From assembly GCA_009699765.1 (NCBI GenBank), contig WLNN01000015.1, forward strand, positions 1 through 14,103: DNA of 14,103 nt, given 5' to 3'. Below, in pieces: positions 1-7,858 of this stretch. Within the stretch, counting starts at the first letter, position 1, and each line of letters starts with the position of its first letter. The notes beneath the pieces were generated by a model. It did not search any database and had not been told where the DNA came from. It saw nothing but the letters and a program-made list of their open reading frames with translations. A program made the position numbers and the translations under genes. Origin of the DNA: Actinomycetota bacterium (lineage in GTDB: Bacteria > Actinomycetota > Actinomycetes > Nanopelagicales > Nanopelagicaceae).

Positions 1-1101
1 GATTTTGTTCTTTCGAATCTCGTAAATGCAAATATGCGCAAGATCGCCGTTCTTACTCAGTACAAATCTCACTCTCTCGACCGCCACATCACAACAACTT
101 GGCGCATGTCGACACTTCTTGAAAATTACATTACCCCGGTTCCTGCTCAGCAGCGCCTTGGCCCACGTTGGTACACCGGCTCGGCAGATGCGATTTTGCA
201 AAACTTTAATTTAATTCAGGACGAGAACCCAAAGCACGTTTTGGTCTTCGGTGCCGATCACGTTTATCGCATGGATCCAAGCCAAATGTTTGAACAACAT
301 CTCAGTACTGATGCAGGTGTAACAATCGCTGCAATTCGTATGCCACGTTCTGAGGCACATGATTTCGGAGTAATTGAGCTTGCTGAAGATGGAATCACCA
401 TCAAGGGATTCCATGAGAAGCCTGCAAATCCACCGGCGATGCCTGGTCACCCTGACTTATGTTTGGTATCAATGGGTAATTACATTTTCAAGCGCGACGT
501 AATGGAAGAAGTTTTGATTTTAGATTCCGAAGATCTCGAATCTCGACATGACATTGGTGGAAACATTATTCCGATGCTGACTTCAGGCGGTCACGCAAAG
601 GTGTACGACTTCGAACACAATATTGTTCCAGGAGCCACCGAGCGGGATAAGGGCTATTGGCGAGATGTGGGTTCGATTGACGCCTACTATGACGCGCATA
701 TGGACTTAGTTTCTATCCATCCAATCTTTAATCTGTACAACCGCGAATGGCCTTTACTAACTAATCCACCATCACTTCCACCTGCAAAATTCTCTGAAAA
801 CGGCATCGCACAAGATTCTATTGTTGGCGCTGGTTCGATTATTGCCGGCGGACATGTCAATCGCACCGTTGCTTCTTACGACGTGCATGTTGGTACAGGT
901 GCATTTATTGATAGTTCTGTGTTAATGCCTGGTGTCAAAATCGGGGATCGTTCAGTAATTCGTAGAGCAATCATCGATAAGGGTGTAATTGTTGAGGCTG
1001 GCGCTCAGATTGGTGTAGATCTCGAGAGAGACCGTCAGCGCTTCACTGTTACGGACTCAGGAATTGTTGTTGTGGGTAAAGGTACGCGCGTCACCCCTTA
1101 A
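1..1101 (+). CDS. glgC: Glucose-1-phosphate adenylyltransferase (ADP-glucose pyrophosphorylase), 5'-truncated by window edge
   Basis: Makes ADP-glucose and pyrophosphate from ATP and glucose-1-phosphate, the committed step of bacterial glycogen synthesis in the cytoplasm. The reading frame is open from base 1 ([10 protein letters not shown]...), so the ATG at 34 is internal; by comparison with actinobacterial GlgC (about 404 aa) roughly 40 residues are missing, including the N-terminal GGxGxRLxPLT nucleotide-binding loop. The 366 visible residues carry [33 protein letters not shown], the [10 protein letters not shown] segment with the catalytic Asp, the FHEKP segment with the sugar-phosphate Lys, [25 protein letters not shown], and the C-terminal left-handed beta-helix ([30 protein letters not shown]). 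The stop overlaps the stop of the convergent hydrolase gene. Identification is firm; allosteric properties cannot be read. Confidence 0.96.
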   Translation, partial: DFVLSNLVNANMRKIAVLTQYKSHSLDRHITTTWRMSTLLENYITPVPAQQRLGPRWYTGSADAILQNFNLIQDENPKHVLVFGADHVYRMDPSQMFEQHLSTDAGVTIAAIRMPRSEAHDFGVIELAEDGITIKGFHEKPANPPAMPGHPDLCLVSMGNYIFKRDVMEEVLILDSEDLESRHDIGGNIIPMLTSGGHAKVYDFEHNIVPGATERDKGYWRDVGSIDAYYDAHMDLVSIHPIFNLYNREWPLLTNPPSLPPAKFSENGIAQDSIVGAGSIIAGGHVNRTVASYDVHVGTGAFIDSSVLMPGVKIGDRSVIRRAIIDKGVIVEAGAQIGVDLERDRQRFTVTDSGIVVVGKGTRVTP

Positions 1102-2024
1102 TCTAAGAGTTTTTTTAATTCAGCTGCCACAAAATCAATTGCTATTTTTGCAGTAGGGGTCACGGCCATGTTGGTAAAGAATCCATGAATCATTCCGTCG
1201 TATTGCTTATATAAAACTGAGACATTATCGCGGCTCAATAGCGCCGCGTATTGCTCGCCATCACTGAGCAGCGGATCATATTCAGCAGTAATCACAATTG
1301 CCTGAGCCAGATTGGTAAAGTCCTTGCATATCATGGGAACGGCATATGGATTTAAATCGTGTTCGCTTCCCTGTAGATATTGCTCCCAAAACCATTGCAT
1401 CGCTCTTGTTGTTAATCCATATCCAGACGCATTGTTTTGATAAGACTCTGTAGTAAAAACACGACCATTACATGGATAGATTAGAACTTGAAACGCGAGA
1501 GCGGTTTTGCTGTCTCGAGCTTTAATCGCAACAGCACTTGCTAAATTTGCTCCGGCACTATCGCCCATAACTCCAATCTGACTGGAATCAATTTTCAATA
1601 ACTTCGCATTCTCAATAACCCAAAGCAGGGTCGCATAGCAATCATCGAATGGAATCGGAAATGGATGTTCTGGAGCCTTTTGGTAGGCAACACCAATAAT
1701 CGTGAACCCCGATTGATTAGCAAGGCGCACCATCGAGGCGTCATACATGTCCAAGTAATTAAGTACAAAACCTCCACCATGAAAATGAACTATTGCGGGA
1801 GCTGAAGGATTATTTGTCGGGCGATAAATTCTTATTGGTAGATCTGCTGTCGGTCCAGGTATTAATTGATTGACTATCTCGAAAATCGGTTCGACTGGCC
1901 CAGAGGTTGCCATCCGTCGTTGGGTATTTGCTCTAATAACTGCCAACGGCGCATCCCAAACGGCAGGTGCTCCTAGGGCCGCTTCTGCTTCCAGGAATGC
2001 TTTAATTTCTGGGGCGAGGCTCAT
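1098..2024 (-). CDS. Alpha/beta hydrolase, hormone-sensitive-lipase (GDSAG) family esterase
   Basis: A 308-aa carboxylic-ester hydrolase of the bacterial HSL family (family IV). Visible are the oxyanion-hole motif HGGG at residues 82-85, the nucleophile elbow GDSAG at 154-158 with Ser156, and the likely remaining triad members Asp250 (AEYDPL) and His280 (GMIHGFF). Length is usual for the family. There is no signal peptide, so it is probably cytoplasmic; the substrate is unknown, likely a short-chain ester. It is convergent with glgC and the two stop codons overlap by 4 bp. It diverges from pfkA across a 138-bp gap. The ATG at 2024 has no good Shine-Dalgarno; an A/T-rich stretch just upstream (TTTACTTTAATC) could be a weak -10 region. 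No operon partner is visible. Confidence 0.9.
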   Translation of the reverse strand: MSLAPEIKAFLEAEAALGAPAVWDAPLAVIRANTQRRMATSGPVEPIFEIVNQLIPGPTADLPIRIYRPTNNPSAPAIVHFHGGGFVLNYLDMYDASMVRLANQSGFTIIGVAYQKAPEHPFPIPFDDCYATLLWVIENAKLLKIDSSQIGVMGDSAGANLASAVAIKARDSKTALAFQVLIYPCNGRVFTTESYQNNASGYGLTTRAMQWFWEQYLQGSEHDLNPYAVPMICKDFTNLAQAIVITAEYDPLLSDGEQYAALLSRDNVSVLYKQYDGMIHGFFTNMAVTPTAKIAIDFVAAELKKLLD

Positions 2025-2100
2025 GATTAAAGTAAATCACGCAATTCCTTCGGCACGTGTGACTTTCAGTCGGCCACTCATGGCGTTAGACTTCACCCAG

Positions 2101-2112
2101 GTCAGCGCTGAC
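2101..2112. promoter_or_regulatory. Perfect 12-bp palindrome GTCAGCGCTGAC, possible operator
   Basis: GTCAGC-GCTGAC is its own reverse complement. It lies about 8 bp after the candidate -10 box of pfkA, at the expected transcription start, where a dimeric repressor could block initiation. With no central spacer it cannot fold as a hairpin. A chance occurrence cannot be excluded, and the regulator is not identified. Confidence 0.35.
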
Positions 2113-2116
2113 ATAC

Positions 2117-2135
2117 GGGCTTTTATTTTTAGCCC
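2117..2135 (+). other. Small hairpin in pfkA leader
   Basis: GGGCT (2117-2121) pairs with AGCCC (2131-2135) around a 9-nt loop of T's with one A. It sits between the palindrome and the ribosome-binding site. With a 5-bp stem and no trailing T-run it is not a convincing terminator. Confidence 0.3.
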
Positions 2136-2151
2136 ATTCACACATTTCTTT

Positions 2152-2155
2152 GGAG
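2152..2155 (+). promoter_or_regulatory. Ribosome-binding site of pfkA (GGAG)
   Basis: GGAG lies 7 nt before the ATG at 2163. It fixes the start, which also gives the canonical N-terminus MRFGVLTGGGDCPGLN. Confidence 0.75.
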
Positions 2156-2162
2156 TATTCAG

Positions 2163-3188
2163 ATGCGTTTTGGTGTTCTTACAGGTGGCGGAGATTGTCC
2201 AGGTCTTAACGGTGTTATCCGTGGCGTAGTGACAAAGGGAATCAAAGATTATGGCTACGAATTCGTAGGCTTCCGCGATGGTTGGAAAGGCCCACTTGAG
2301 GGTCTGACAATGCCTTTGGATCTTGCAACAGTAAAGCCAATTTTGGCTAAGGGCGGAACAATTCTTGGTTCATCACGTACCAATCCATTTAAGATCGATG
2401 GTGGCGTAGAGCGAATCAAAGCTAACCTCGAAGCTCACGGAGTAGATGCTCTCATTGCAATCGGCGGGGAAGACACTCTTGGTGTTGCAACAAAGCTTCA
2501 CGCACTTGGCGTTAAGGTCATTGGCGTTCCAAAGACAATCGATAACGACTTAAACAATACAGATTTCACATTCGGCTTTGATACATCAGTAAATATTGCA
2601 ATGGAAGCCATTGATCGCCTTCACACAACTGCAGAGTCACATCACCGCCCACTGATCGTTGAAGTAATGGGACGCCACGCAGGTTGGATTGCTCTTCATT
2701 CAGGAATCGCAGGAGATGCTGCTTGCATTCTGATCCCAGAAGTTAAGTTTTCAGTCGAAAAAGTTTGCGAGTACGTGAAGTCGCGTTTTGCAACAGGTAC
2801 AGCGCCAATCATCGTCATTGCAGAAGGTGCTATTCCACAAGACGGTGACATGATTGTTAAGGATCAAGAGCTCGATGCATTTGGTCACGTGAAGCTCTCT
2901 GGAATCGGAGATTGGCTAGCGAAAGAAATCGAATCAAAGACTGGCTATGAGACACGTTGCACCGTTCTTGGTCACATTCAGCGCGGTGGAACACCAACAG
3001 CATTCGATCGCGTCTTGTCTTCACGTTTTGGTCTAGAGGCAATCACTGCAGCTCATCAAGGTGACTGGGGAACAATGATGGCTCTTCACGGAACCACAAT
3101 TGCTCACGTCCCATTGGCATCAGCTACTGATGTCTTAAAGACCGTCCCGCTTTCTCGCTACGAAGAGGTTTATTCATTCTTCGGTTAA
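2163..3188 (+). CDS. pfkA: 6-phosphofructokinase, PfkA family, with pyrophosphate-dependent-type active site
   Basis: Phosphorylates fructose-6-phosphate to fructose-1,6-bisphosphate. The 341-aa protein has the GGGDCPGLN phosphate loop (8-16), GGED (101-104), PKTIDND (123-129) with catalytic Asp127, the substrate motif MGRHAGW (169-175) and HIQRGGTPT (271-279). ATP-dependent PFKs have Gly104 (GGDGS, or GGEGT in mycobacteria). Here residue 104 is Asp and 124 is Lys, the pair associated with PPi-dependent PFKs such as that of Amycolatopsis methanolica. The enzyme is therefore predicted to use pyrophosphate and to be reversible; this is inferred from two residues, not proven. It starts with a good GGAG site and is followed 64 bp later by the DAHP synthase gene, with no terminator visible between them. 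Confidence 0.93.
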   Translation: MRFGVLTGGGDCPGLNGVIRGVVTKGIKDYGYEFVGFRDGWKGPLEGLTMPLDLATVKPILAKGGTILGSSRTNPFKIDGGVERIKANLEAHGVDALIAIGGEDTLGVATKLHALGVKVIGVPKTIDNDLNNTDFTFGFDTSVNIAMEAIDRLHTTAESHHRPLIVEVMGRHAGWIALHSGIAGDAACILIPEVKFSVEKVCEYVKSRFATGTAPIIVIAEGAIPQDGDMIVKDQELDAFGHVKLSGIGDWLAKEIESKTGYETRCTVLGHIQRGGTPTAFDRVLSSRFGLEAITAAHQGDWGTMMALHGTTIAHVPLASATDVLKTVPLSRYEEVYSFFG

Positions 3189-3240
3189 GCCGTTGAAATA
3201 TGAAGAATTAATTACCCTCCATCCATTCCCTTCGAGACTT

Positions 3241-3246
3241 TAGGCT
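3241..3246 (+). promoter_or_regulatory. Candidate leaderless promoter -10 box (TAGGCT) of DAHP synthase gene
   Basis: TAGGCT matches the actinobacterial -10 consensus TANNNT and ends exactly 6 nt before the ATG at 3253, so transcription would start at or next to the A of the start codon. There is no Shine-Dalgarno. The same geometry precedes the Ser/Thr kinase and nfo genes. No clear -35 hexamer is seen. Confidence 0.6.
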
Positions 3247-3252
3247 AACTAC

Positions 3253-4596
3253 ATGAGCACACTTGAAACCCTCTTTGATGAGAAGGCTGTTGCCGCGCAA
3301 CAACCAAATTGGCCTGGAGGGCCAACCGGCGAACCGTTAGCTAAGGCAGTGGCAGAGCTCAAAGCGCTACCACCGCTTGTCTTCGCAGGTGAATGTGATG
3401 AACTCAAGTTACGAATTGCAGATGCAGCGGCAGGAAAAGCATTCTGGTTGCAAGGTGGAGATTGCGCAGAAACTTTTGGATCAGCTACTGCTGACTCAAT
3501 TCGTAATCGAATCAAAACTATTTTGCAAATGGCAGCAGTTTTGCAATATCAGTCGTCCCTTCCCGTAATCAAGGTTGGGCGCATGGCTGGTCAATTTGCA
3601 AAGCCTCGCTCAAATGACACAGAGACTCGTGATGGCGTAACACTTCCTGCTTACCGTGGCGATGCAGTCAATGGTCTCGATTTCACAGAGAGCGCGCGAA
3701 CTCCAGATCCACAGCGATTGGTAAAGGTCTATAACACCTCTGCCGCAACTCTTAATCTGGTTCGCGCATTCACTCAAGGTGGATTTGCTGATCTGCGCCG
3801 CGTGCACGAGTGGAATAAAGGCTTTATCAAAGATTCAACTTTCGGTGAAAAGTACGAAAAAGTTGCAAATGAAATCGGTCGAGCACTTTCCTTTATGGAA
3901 TCTGCTGGGGTAGATCCAAATGAATTTAAGGCTGTTGATTTCTACGCTAGCCATGAAGCGCTGATTATCGAATACGAGAAAGCACTTACTCGCATCGATT
4001 CACGTACAGAGCTTCCTTACGATGTATCAGGTCATTTTCTTTGGATCGGCGAGCGTACTCGTCAGCTCGATGGCGCACATATTGATTTTGCTTCAAAGGT
4101 GCGCAACCCAATCGGTGTAAAGCTTGGTCCTAAGACAACCGTCGAAGATGCACTTGCTCTAATCGACAGACTTGATCCAAATCGCGAGCCTGGACGACTT
4201 ACATTTATTACACGCATGGGAGCAGGAAAAATCCGTGAGATTCTCCCTGCCTTGGTCGAGGGCGTTACAAAGAGCGGGGCACAGGTCTTATGGGTCTGCG
4301 ATCCGATGCATGGCAATACATTTGAGACATCAAATGGTTACAAGACCCGTCAATTTGAAGATGTACTCGATGAAGTCCGTGGTTTCTTTGAAGTTCATAA
4401 GAAGCTCGGCACTCATCCTGGTGGCATTCATATCGAACTCACCGGTGATGACGTGACCGAATGTCTCGGCGGAGGAAATCAGATTTCAGAGAAGGATCTT
4501 GAATCTCGTTATGAGACAGCTTGCGATCCACGCCTAAATCATTCACAATCACTTGAGCTCGCCTTCCTAGTCGCAGAGATGCTCCGCGACCGCTAA
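3253..4596 (+). CDS. aroG: 3-deoxy-D-arabino-heptulosonate-7-phosphate (DAHP) synthase, class II
   Basis: Condenses phosphoenolpyruvate and erythrose-4-phosphate, the first shikimate-pathway step toward aromatic amino acids. The 447-aa sequence is co-linear with M. tuberculosis AroG (Rv2178c, 462 aa). The metal ligands fall at Cys71, His353 (DPMHGNT), Glu395 (HIELTG) and Asp425 (CDPRLN). The PEP/phosphate residues are Arg110, Glu267 (GERTRQ), Lys290 (GVKLGP) and Arg321 (ITRMG). The spacings between these residues equal those in the mycobacterial enzyme, recalled as C87, R126, E283, K306, R337, H369, E411 and D441. The N-terminal extension, which in mycobacteria carries effector and chorismate-mutase contacts, is about 16 residues shorter, so feedback control may differ. 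It is probably transcribed from its own leaderless promoter. The ogt-type gene follows 5 bp after the stop, suggesting co-transcription. Confidence 0.96.
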   Translation: MSTLETLFDEKAVAAQQPNWPGGPTGEPLAKAVAELKALPPLVFAGECDELKLRIADAAAGKAFWLQGGDCAETFGSATADSIRNRIKTILQMAAVLQYQSSLPVIKVGRMAGQFAKPRSNDTETRDGVTLPAYRGDAVNGLDFTESARTPDPQRLVKVYNTSAATLNLVRAFTQGGFADLRRVHEWNKGFIKDSTFGEKYEKVANEIGRALSFMESAGVDPNEFKAVDFYASHEALIIEYEKALTRIDSRTELPYDVSGHFLWIGERTRQLDGAHIDFASKVRNPIGVKLGPKTTVEDALALIDRLDPNREPGRLTFITRMGAGKIREILPALVEGVTKSGAQVLWVCDPMHGNTFETSNGYKTRQFEDVLDEVRGFFEVHKKLGTHPGGIHIELTGDDVTECLGGGNQISEKDLESRYETACDPRLNHSQSLELAFLVAEMLRDR

Positions 4597-4601
4597 AGCA
4601 A

Positions 4602-5102
4602 ATGCCTGAGCTGCTATCCGCGACAATGTCGTCGCCAATTGGAAAGCTTTATTTACTTACTCGTGGCACAACTGTTCTCGCGTTAAACCTTTCAGGTTTT
4701 CAAGATCTCTTATCTACTCTTACGCCTGGCGAACTAGAAGAGAAAATAACTAAGAGCAGTAAGAGCCACCCGATTATTGCAACGCTAGAGAATTACTTTG
4801 ACGGCGATCTTGCAGCTATAAATAAAATTGCTGTGAAACAACCTGGGGGAGAATTCTCTCAAGCCGCATGGGCGGGAATGCGCAAAATCAAAGTCGGTAC
4901 AACTGAGTCATATGCTGATCTCGCCTATAGAGCTGGGAGTCCGGCAGCAGTTCGTGCAGCTGGTAGCGCATGTGCTAAAAATAAGATTGCCGTGATTGTG
5001 CCGTGCCATCGAATTATTAATTCAGGAGGCGCAATCGGAGCCTACGGTTGGGGTGTTAATAAGAAAATTTGGTTACTAAAGCACGAAGGTGCCCTTAGCT
5101 AA
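4602..5102 (+). CDS. ogt: Methylated-DNA--[protein]-cysteine S-methyltransferase (Ogt/MGMT family)
   Basis: A suicide repair protein that moves the alkyl group of O6-alkylguanine (and O4-alkylthymine) in DNA to its own cysteine. The 166 aa hold an N-terminal ribonuclease-H-like part (about 1-85) and the C-terminal DNA-binding and active-site domain. The latter has TESYADLAYRAGSPAAVRAAG with the helix-turn-helix and the base-flipping Arg118, the acceptor motif PCHR with Cys135, and the closing GAYGWGVNKKIWLLKHEG. Length is usual for single-domain Ogt. The start at 4602 is 5 bp after the DAHP synthase stop and has no strong Shine-Dalgarno. A second in-frame ATG at 4626 (MSSPIGKLY) is a real alternative and would also align with the family. 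Its 3' end overlaps the convergent threonine aldolase gene by 8 bp. Confidence 0.93.
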   Translation: MPELLSATMSSPIGKLYLLTRGTTVLALNLSGFQDLLSTLTPGELEEKITKSSKSHPIIATLENYFDGDLAAINKIAVKQPGGEFSQAAWAGMRKIKVGTTESYADLAYRAGSPAAVRAAGSACAKNKIAVIVPCHRIINSGGAIGAYGWGVNKKIWLLKHEGALS

Positions 5103-6126
5103 GAACCTTAATCATGATTGCGATTGCTTCATCGCACTGTGCATCATCAAAATCTAGATGCGTTACAAGACGTGCGTAATTCTTTCCAAGGGCGCTAATC
5201 CAAAGTCCCTGTTCTTTACAGCGAGCAGCAAAATCAGCAGCTGAGATTCCTGATTGAGAGAGCTCCAACCCCACGATGTTGGTCTCCACGGTATTTGCAT
5301 CGATAACTGATGGGCTGTGCGCGGCAAGGGCTACTGCAATTTTCTGCGCGCGCTTATGATCTTCTACGAGACGATTCATATTGTGATCTAGTGCGTAATG
5401 TCCGGCGGCAGCAAGTAATCCAATTTGGCGCATTCCTGCCCCATAACGCTTGCGCCAGATACGAGCCTCTGCAATTGCAGCCTTACTGCCAAGGGCAATT
5501 GACCCAGCTGGCGCTCCAAGACCTTTAGAGAGACAGACGCTAATTGTGTCAAAGTGCTTGCCAAATTCATTAAATGAAGTTCCAGTAGCTATGTGAGCAT
5601 TCCAAATTCGAGCACCGTCCAAGTGCATGGAAATACCTCGTTCGCGCGCAGCTTTGCTTAAACGTTCAATTTCTGAGAGTGGTTGAACAGTTCCGCCGCC
5701 GAAGTTGTGTGTATTTTCTACTGCGATTGCTGTTGTTGAAACGAGATACGGTCCCGCGTTTTCATGAGCGAGTGCAAGTGGAGTATCGGCGTTTAGCAAT
5801 CCGCGATCTGAAGCCCAGGTGCGGGTAGTGATTCCACTGAAAGCTGCACCAGCGCCGAGTTCGGCGCGAACGATATGAGCGCGCTCTTCAGTTAGAAGTT
5901 CTTCACCTGGTTTAACTAAAGTGCGAATAAGAAGCTGGTTAGCGAGTGAGCCAGTTGGGCAGAAGATGCCGGCCTCTTTGCCAAACATTGCAGCAACGCG
6001 TTCTTCAAGTGAATTTACCGTTGGATCATCACTATAAACATCATCTCCCACTGGGGCAGAAGCGATCGCATCCCGCATTCCCTGTGATGGTTGCGTGACA
6101 GTATCGGAGCGAAGATCAATTGGCAT
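5095..6126 (-). CDS. ltaE: Low-specificity L-threonine aldolase (PLP-dependent)
   Basis: Cleaves L-threonine/L-allo-threonine to glycine and acetaldehyde in the cytoplasm; it can supply glycine or degrade beta-hydroxy amino acids. The 343-aa fold-type I sequence begins with the family signature IDLRSDTVT. It has DDVYSDDPTVNSLE (28-41), FCPTGSLANQ (55-64), ENTHNFGGG (137-145), HLDGAR (168-173, with cofactor-binding Asp170), and LSKGLGAP (199-206) with Lys201 as the Schiff-base lysine. The start is set by a strong GAGAGG site 6 nt upstream, inside the end of the EamA gene, which it overlaps by 11 bp. It is the last gene of the long minus-strand run, and its stop lies inside the convergent ogt-type gene. 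Confidence 0.94.
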   Translation of the reverse strand: MPIDLRSDTVTQPSQGMRDAIASAPVGDDVYSDDPTVNSLEERVAAMFGKEAGIFCPTGSLANQLLIRTLVKPGEELLTEERAHIVRAELGAGAAFSGITTRTWASDRGLLNADTPLALAHENAGPYLVSTTAIAVENTHNFGGGTVQPLSEIERLSKAARERGISMHLDGARIWNAHIATGTSFNEFGKHFDTISVCLSKGLGAPAGSIALGSKAAIAEARIWRKRYGAGMRQIGLLAAAGHYALDHNMNRLVEDHKRAQKIAVALAAHSPSVIDANTVETNIVGLELSQSGISAADFAARCKEQGLWISALGKNYARLVTHLDFDDAQCDEAIAIMIKVLS

Positions 6127-6991
6127 TGCTTACCTCTCGTGGTTTAACAATTGCAAACATGGCCGCAAGGACTAGTACGCCGCCAAGTAATGCTTGCACT
6201 CTAATTGTCTCGCCTCCGAAGAGAACTGCAAAGAGGGCAGCAAAGACAACTTCCATCGTCAAGATAACAGCCACCTTTGTTGCTGAAATATGAGCCTGTG
6301 ACCAAGTTTGAACCATAAAAGCGATCGCGGTACAGGCTATCGCTGTGTAGATAACAACCGGCCAACCTGATTTACCCGCAGGGGCTTCATATCCTTGGCT
6401 AAAGGCGAGTACGCCAGTAAGCAGTGCGCAAGATGTAAGTTGAACAACTGTCATTGCATAACTATCGAGACCGTTACTCCAATGACCGAGGGCGACAATG
6501 TGAGCCCCGAAGGCGATTGCGCTAATAAGAACTAAGAACTCTCCATACCCAACGCTCCATCCGTGGAGGGATAGAAGTGCGAGACCAACAGTTGCGAGTG
6601 CAACGCAACCCCATGTGTAGAGATTGATCTTCTGTCGCAGAATAATCCACGCCAGTACCGGAGTTGAAACAACGTAGAGCCCGGTAATAAAGCCCGTGAT
6701 AGCTGCGCCAGCTATTGCGAGACCAAGTGTTTGAAAAATATAACCCGTGCCTAGAAAGAGTCCAGCGAGGAGGCCTTTACGAATTATCTCGGGAGTTAGC
6801 TTTTTTAATACAGATGGCTTTAGCGCAACCATCGCGATGACAGCGACAGCAAATCGCGTAAAAAGAAAACTATTGACGTTCTGTTTCGAAATCGGATCTT
6901 TCATCACAACAAATGCCAAACCCCACGCAGCAGCGACCATGAGCAGAGCCCATGGAGCGAGTTTTACCAGCTTTTGGTGAGCTGCGCTCAT
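6116..6991 (-). CDS. EamA/DMT-superfamily transporter, 10 TM
   Basis: A 291-aa inner-membrane permease with two tandem EamA halves (about 12-141 and 151-283), each five hydrophobic helices. The first half starts with the typical PWALLMVAAAWGLAFVVMK and the second ends with LLGGVLVLAAMFAIVKP. The TMEVVFAALFAVLFGGE segment (245-261) is the usual E/P-type motif near helix 9 of RhaT/YdcZ-like exporters. Members export or import amino acids, purines or other metabolites; this sequence does not reveal which. It overlaps nfo by 4 bp (ATGA) and overlaps ltaE by 11 bp, so translation is likely coupled. Placement next to threonine aldolase hints at an amino-acid-related substrate, but that is only contextual. 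Confidence 0.9.
   Translation of the reverse strand: MSAAHQKLVKLAPWALLMVAAAWGLAFVVMKDPISKQNVNSFLFTRFAVAVIAMVALKPSVLKKLTPEIIRKGLLAGLFLGTGYIFQTLGLAIAGAAITGFITGLYVVSTPVLAWIILRQKINLYTWGCVALATVGLALLSLHGWSVGYGEFLVLISAIAFGAHIVALGHWSNGLDSYAMTVVQLTSCALLTGVLAFSQGYEAPAGKSGWPVVIYTAIACTAIAFMVQTWSQAHISATKVAVILTMEVVFAALFAVLFGGETIRVQALLGGVLVLAAMFAIVKPREVSNAN
6133..6138 (-). promoter_or_regulatory. Ribosome-binding site of ltaE (GAGAGG)
   Basis: On the minus strand GAGAGG lies 6 nt before the ATG at 6126, within the 3' end of the upstream EamA gene. It is the strongest Shine-Dalgarno noticed in the window and confirms the overlapping start. Confidence 0.7.
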
Positions 6992-7854
6992 CCGCGAAGT
7001 TTCTTTAAGAGCGCGATTTCTTCACCGTGCTCTGGCTCCATTCCTGGAGTTTCGAGAATGAGGGGTGCATTTGCAACAGCTGGGTGAGCTAGAAGTTCTT
7101 TAAATGGAGCTTCTCCAATAAATCCCTTACCGATATTTTGGTGACGATCTTTAAGCGCGCCACAAACATCCATTGAATCGTTTGCGTGAATTAATTGGAT
7201 TCTTTCGATTCCTGCAACTTCAACCAAAAGATCGAGAGTCTCTTTCATTCCGCCTTTTTTGGCAATGTCATGGCCAGCTGCAAAGACGTGACATGTGTCA
7301 AGACAGATGCCAACCTTTGGATGGTACTCAAGTGCTTTTAGATACTTCTCTAAATCTTCAAGCCGTTTGACGAGTGATTGACCTTGGCCTGCAGTTGGCT
7401 CTAGCAATAGCATCGGTGACTCATCGGTGAGTTTTTCCAAAATCGGCATCATGCCTTTATTAATTTGTTTCCATGCTTGATCGACAAAATCTTCTTTTAC
7501 TGCCGAACCCGTGTGGACTACAACTCCTAGAGCACCAATTTCTTGACCTCGCTTGAGCGAGTAAGCCGTCGATGCTAAAGAATTTTTATAAGTATCTTCG
7601 GTTGGCGAACCTAAATTAATAAGGAAAGGTGCGTGTACATAGACCTCGATATCAAGTGCTGTTGCCTTCTCACGAAAGAGCGCATCAGCTTCATGATTGG
7701 TCTCTGGCATTGCCCAACCGCGAGGGTTAGATGTGAATACTTGAATCGCCTCAGCTTGCGTCAGCTCTGCATATGTGATGGAACGCTTGGCCATACCTCC
7801 TGATGTTGGAGTATGAGCACCGATTCTTGGGCGGGATTTATTGGTTGCAGGCAC
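6988..7854 (-). CDS. nfo: Endonuclease IV (AP endonuclease, three-zinc TIM barrel)
   Basis: Cuts DNA 5' of abasic sites and removes blocked 3' ends in base-excision repair. The 288-aa length matches E. coli Nfo (285). All nine metal ligands can be placed: His74, His114, Glu152 (LEPTAGQG), Asp186 and His189 (CLDTCHVFAAGHD), His223 (LIHANDS), Asp236 and His238 (KDRHQNIGKGFIG), and Glu268 (LILETPG). The N-terminal IGAHTPTSGG is the family start region. The GTG start lies 4 bp after the stop of the kinase gene and has no Shine-Dalgarno, but a TAGGCT -10 box sits 6 nt upstream, so it may have its own leaderless transcript as well as read-through. The gene overlaps the downstream EamA gene by 4 bp. 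Confidence 0.95.
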   Translation of the reverse strand: MPATNKSRPRIGAHTPTSGGMAKRSITYAELTQAEAIQVFTSNPRGWAMPETNHEADALFREKATALDIEVYVHAPFLINLGSPTEDTYKNSLASTAYSLKRGQEIGALGVVVHTGSAVKEDFVDQAWKQINKGMMPILEKLTDESPMLLLEPTAGQGQSLVKRLEDLEKYLKALEYHPKVGICLDTCHVFAAGHDIAKKGGMKETLDLLVEVAGIERIQLIHANDSMDVCGALKDRHQNIGKGFIGEAPFKELLAHPAVANAPLILETPGMEPEHGEEIALLKKLRG

Positions 7855-7858
7855 CGGG

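Larger units (their letters stand above)
2025..2162. promoter_or_regulatory. Divergent intergenic region between hydrolase gene and pfkA
   Basis: 138 bp that must hold the promoters of both divergent genes. On the plus strand there is a TAGACT (2087-2092) fitting the actinobacterial -10 pattern TANNNT, placing a start near 2099 and leaving a leader of about 64 nt before pfkA. No convincing -35 is seen. The leader holds a perfect 12-bp palindrome, a small hairpin and a GGAG ribosome-binding site, each listed separately. The promoter assignment is inference. Confidence 0.5.

Noticed and set aside
34..36. ATG at 34 as the glgC start
   Set aside because: The frame is open to base 1 and the upstream residues [11 protein letters not shown] are conserved GlgC sequence.
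1110..1116. Seven-T run just after glgC as an intrinsic terminator
   Set aside because: No GC-rich stem precedes it and it is coding sequence of the convergent hydrolase (Leu-Lys-Lys codons on the other strand).
1870..2229. 119-codon plus-strand frame across the hydrolase start and pfkA start
   Set aside because: It overlaps two firm genes, has no Shine-Dalgarno or family features, and would span the divergent promoter region.
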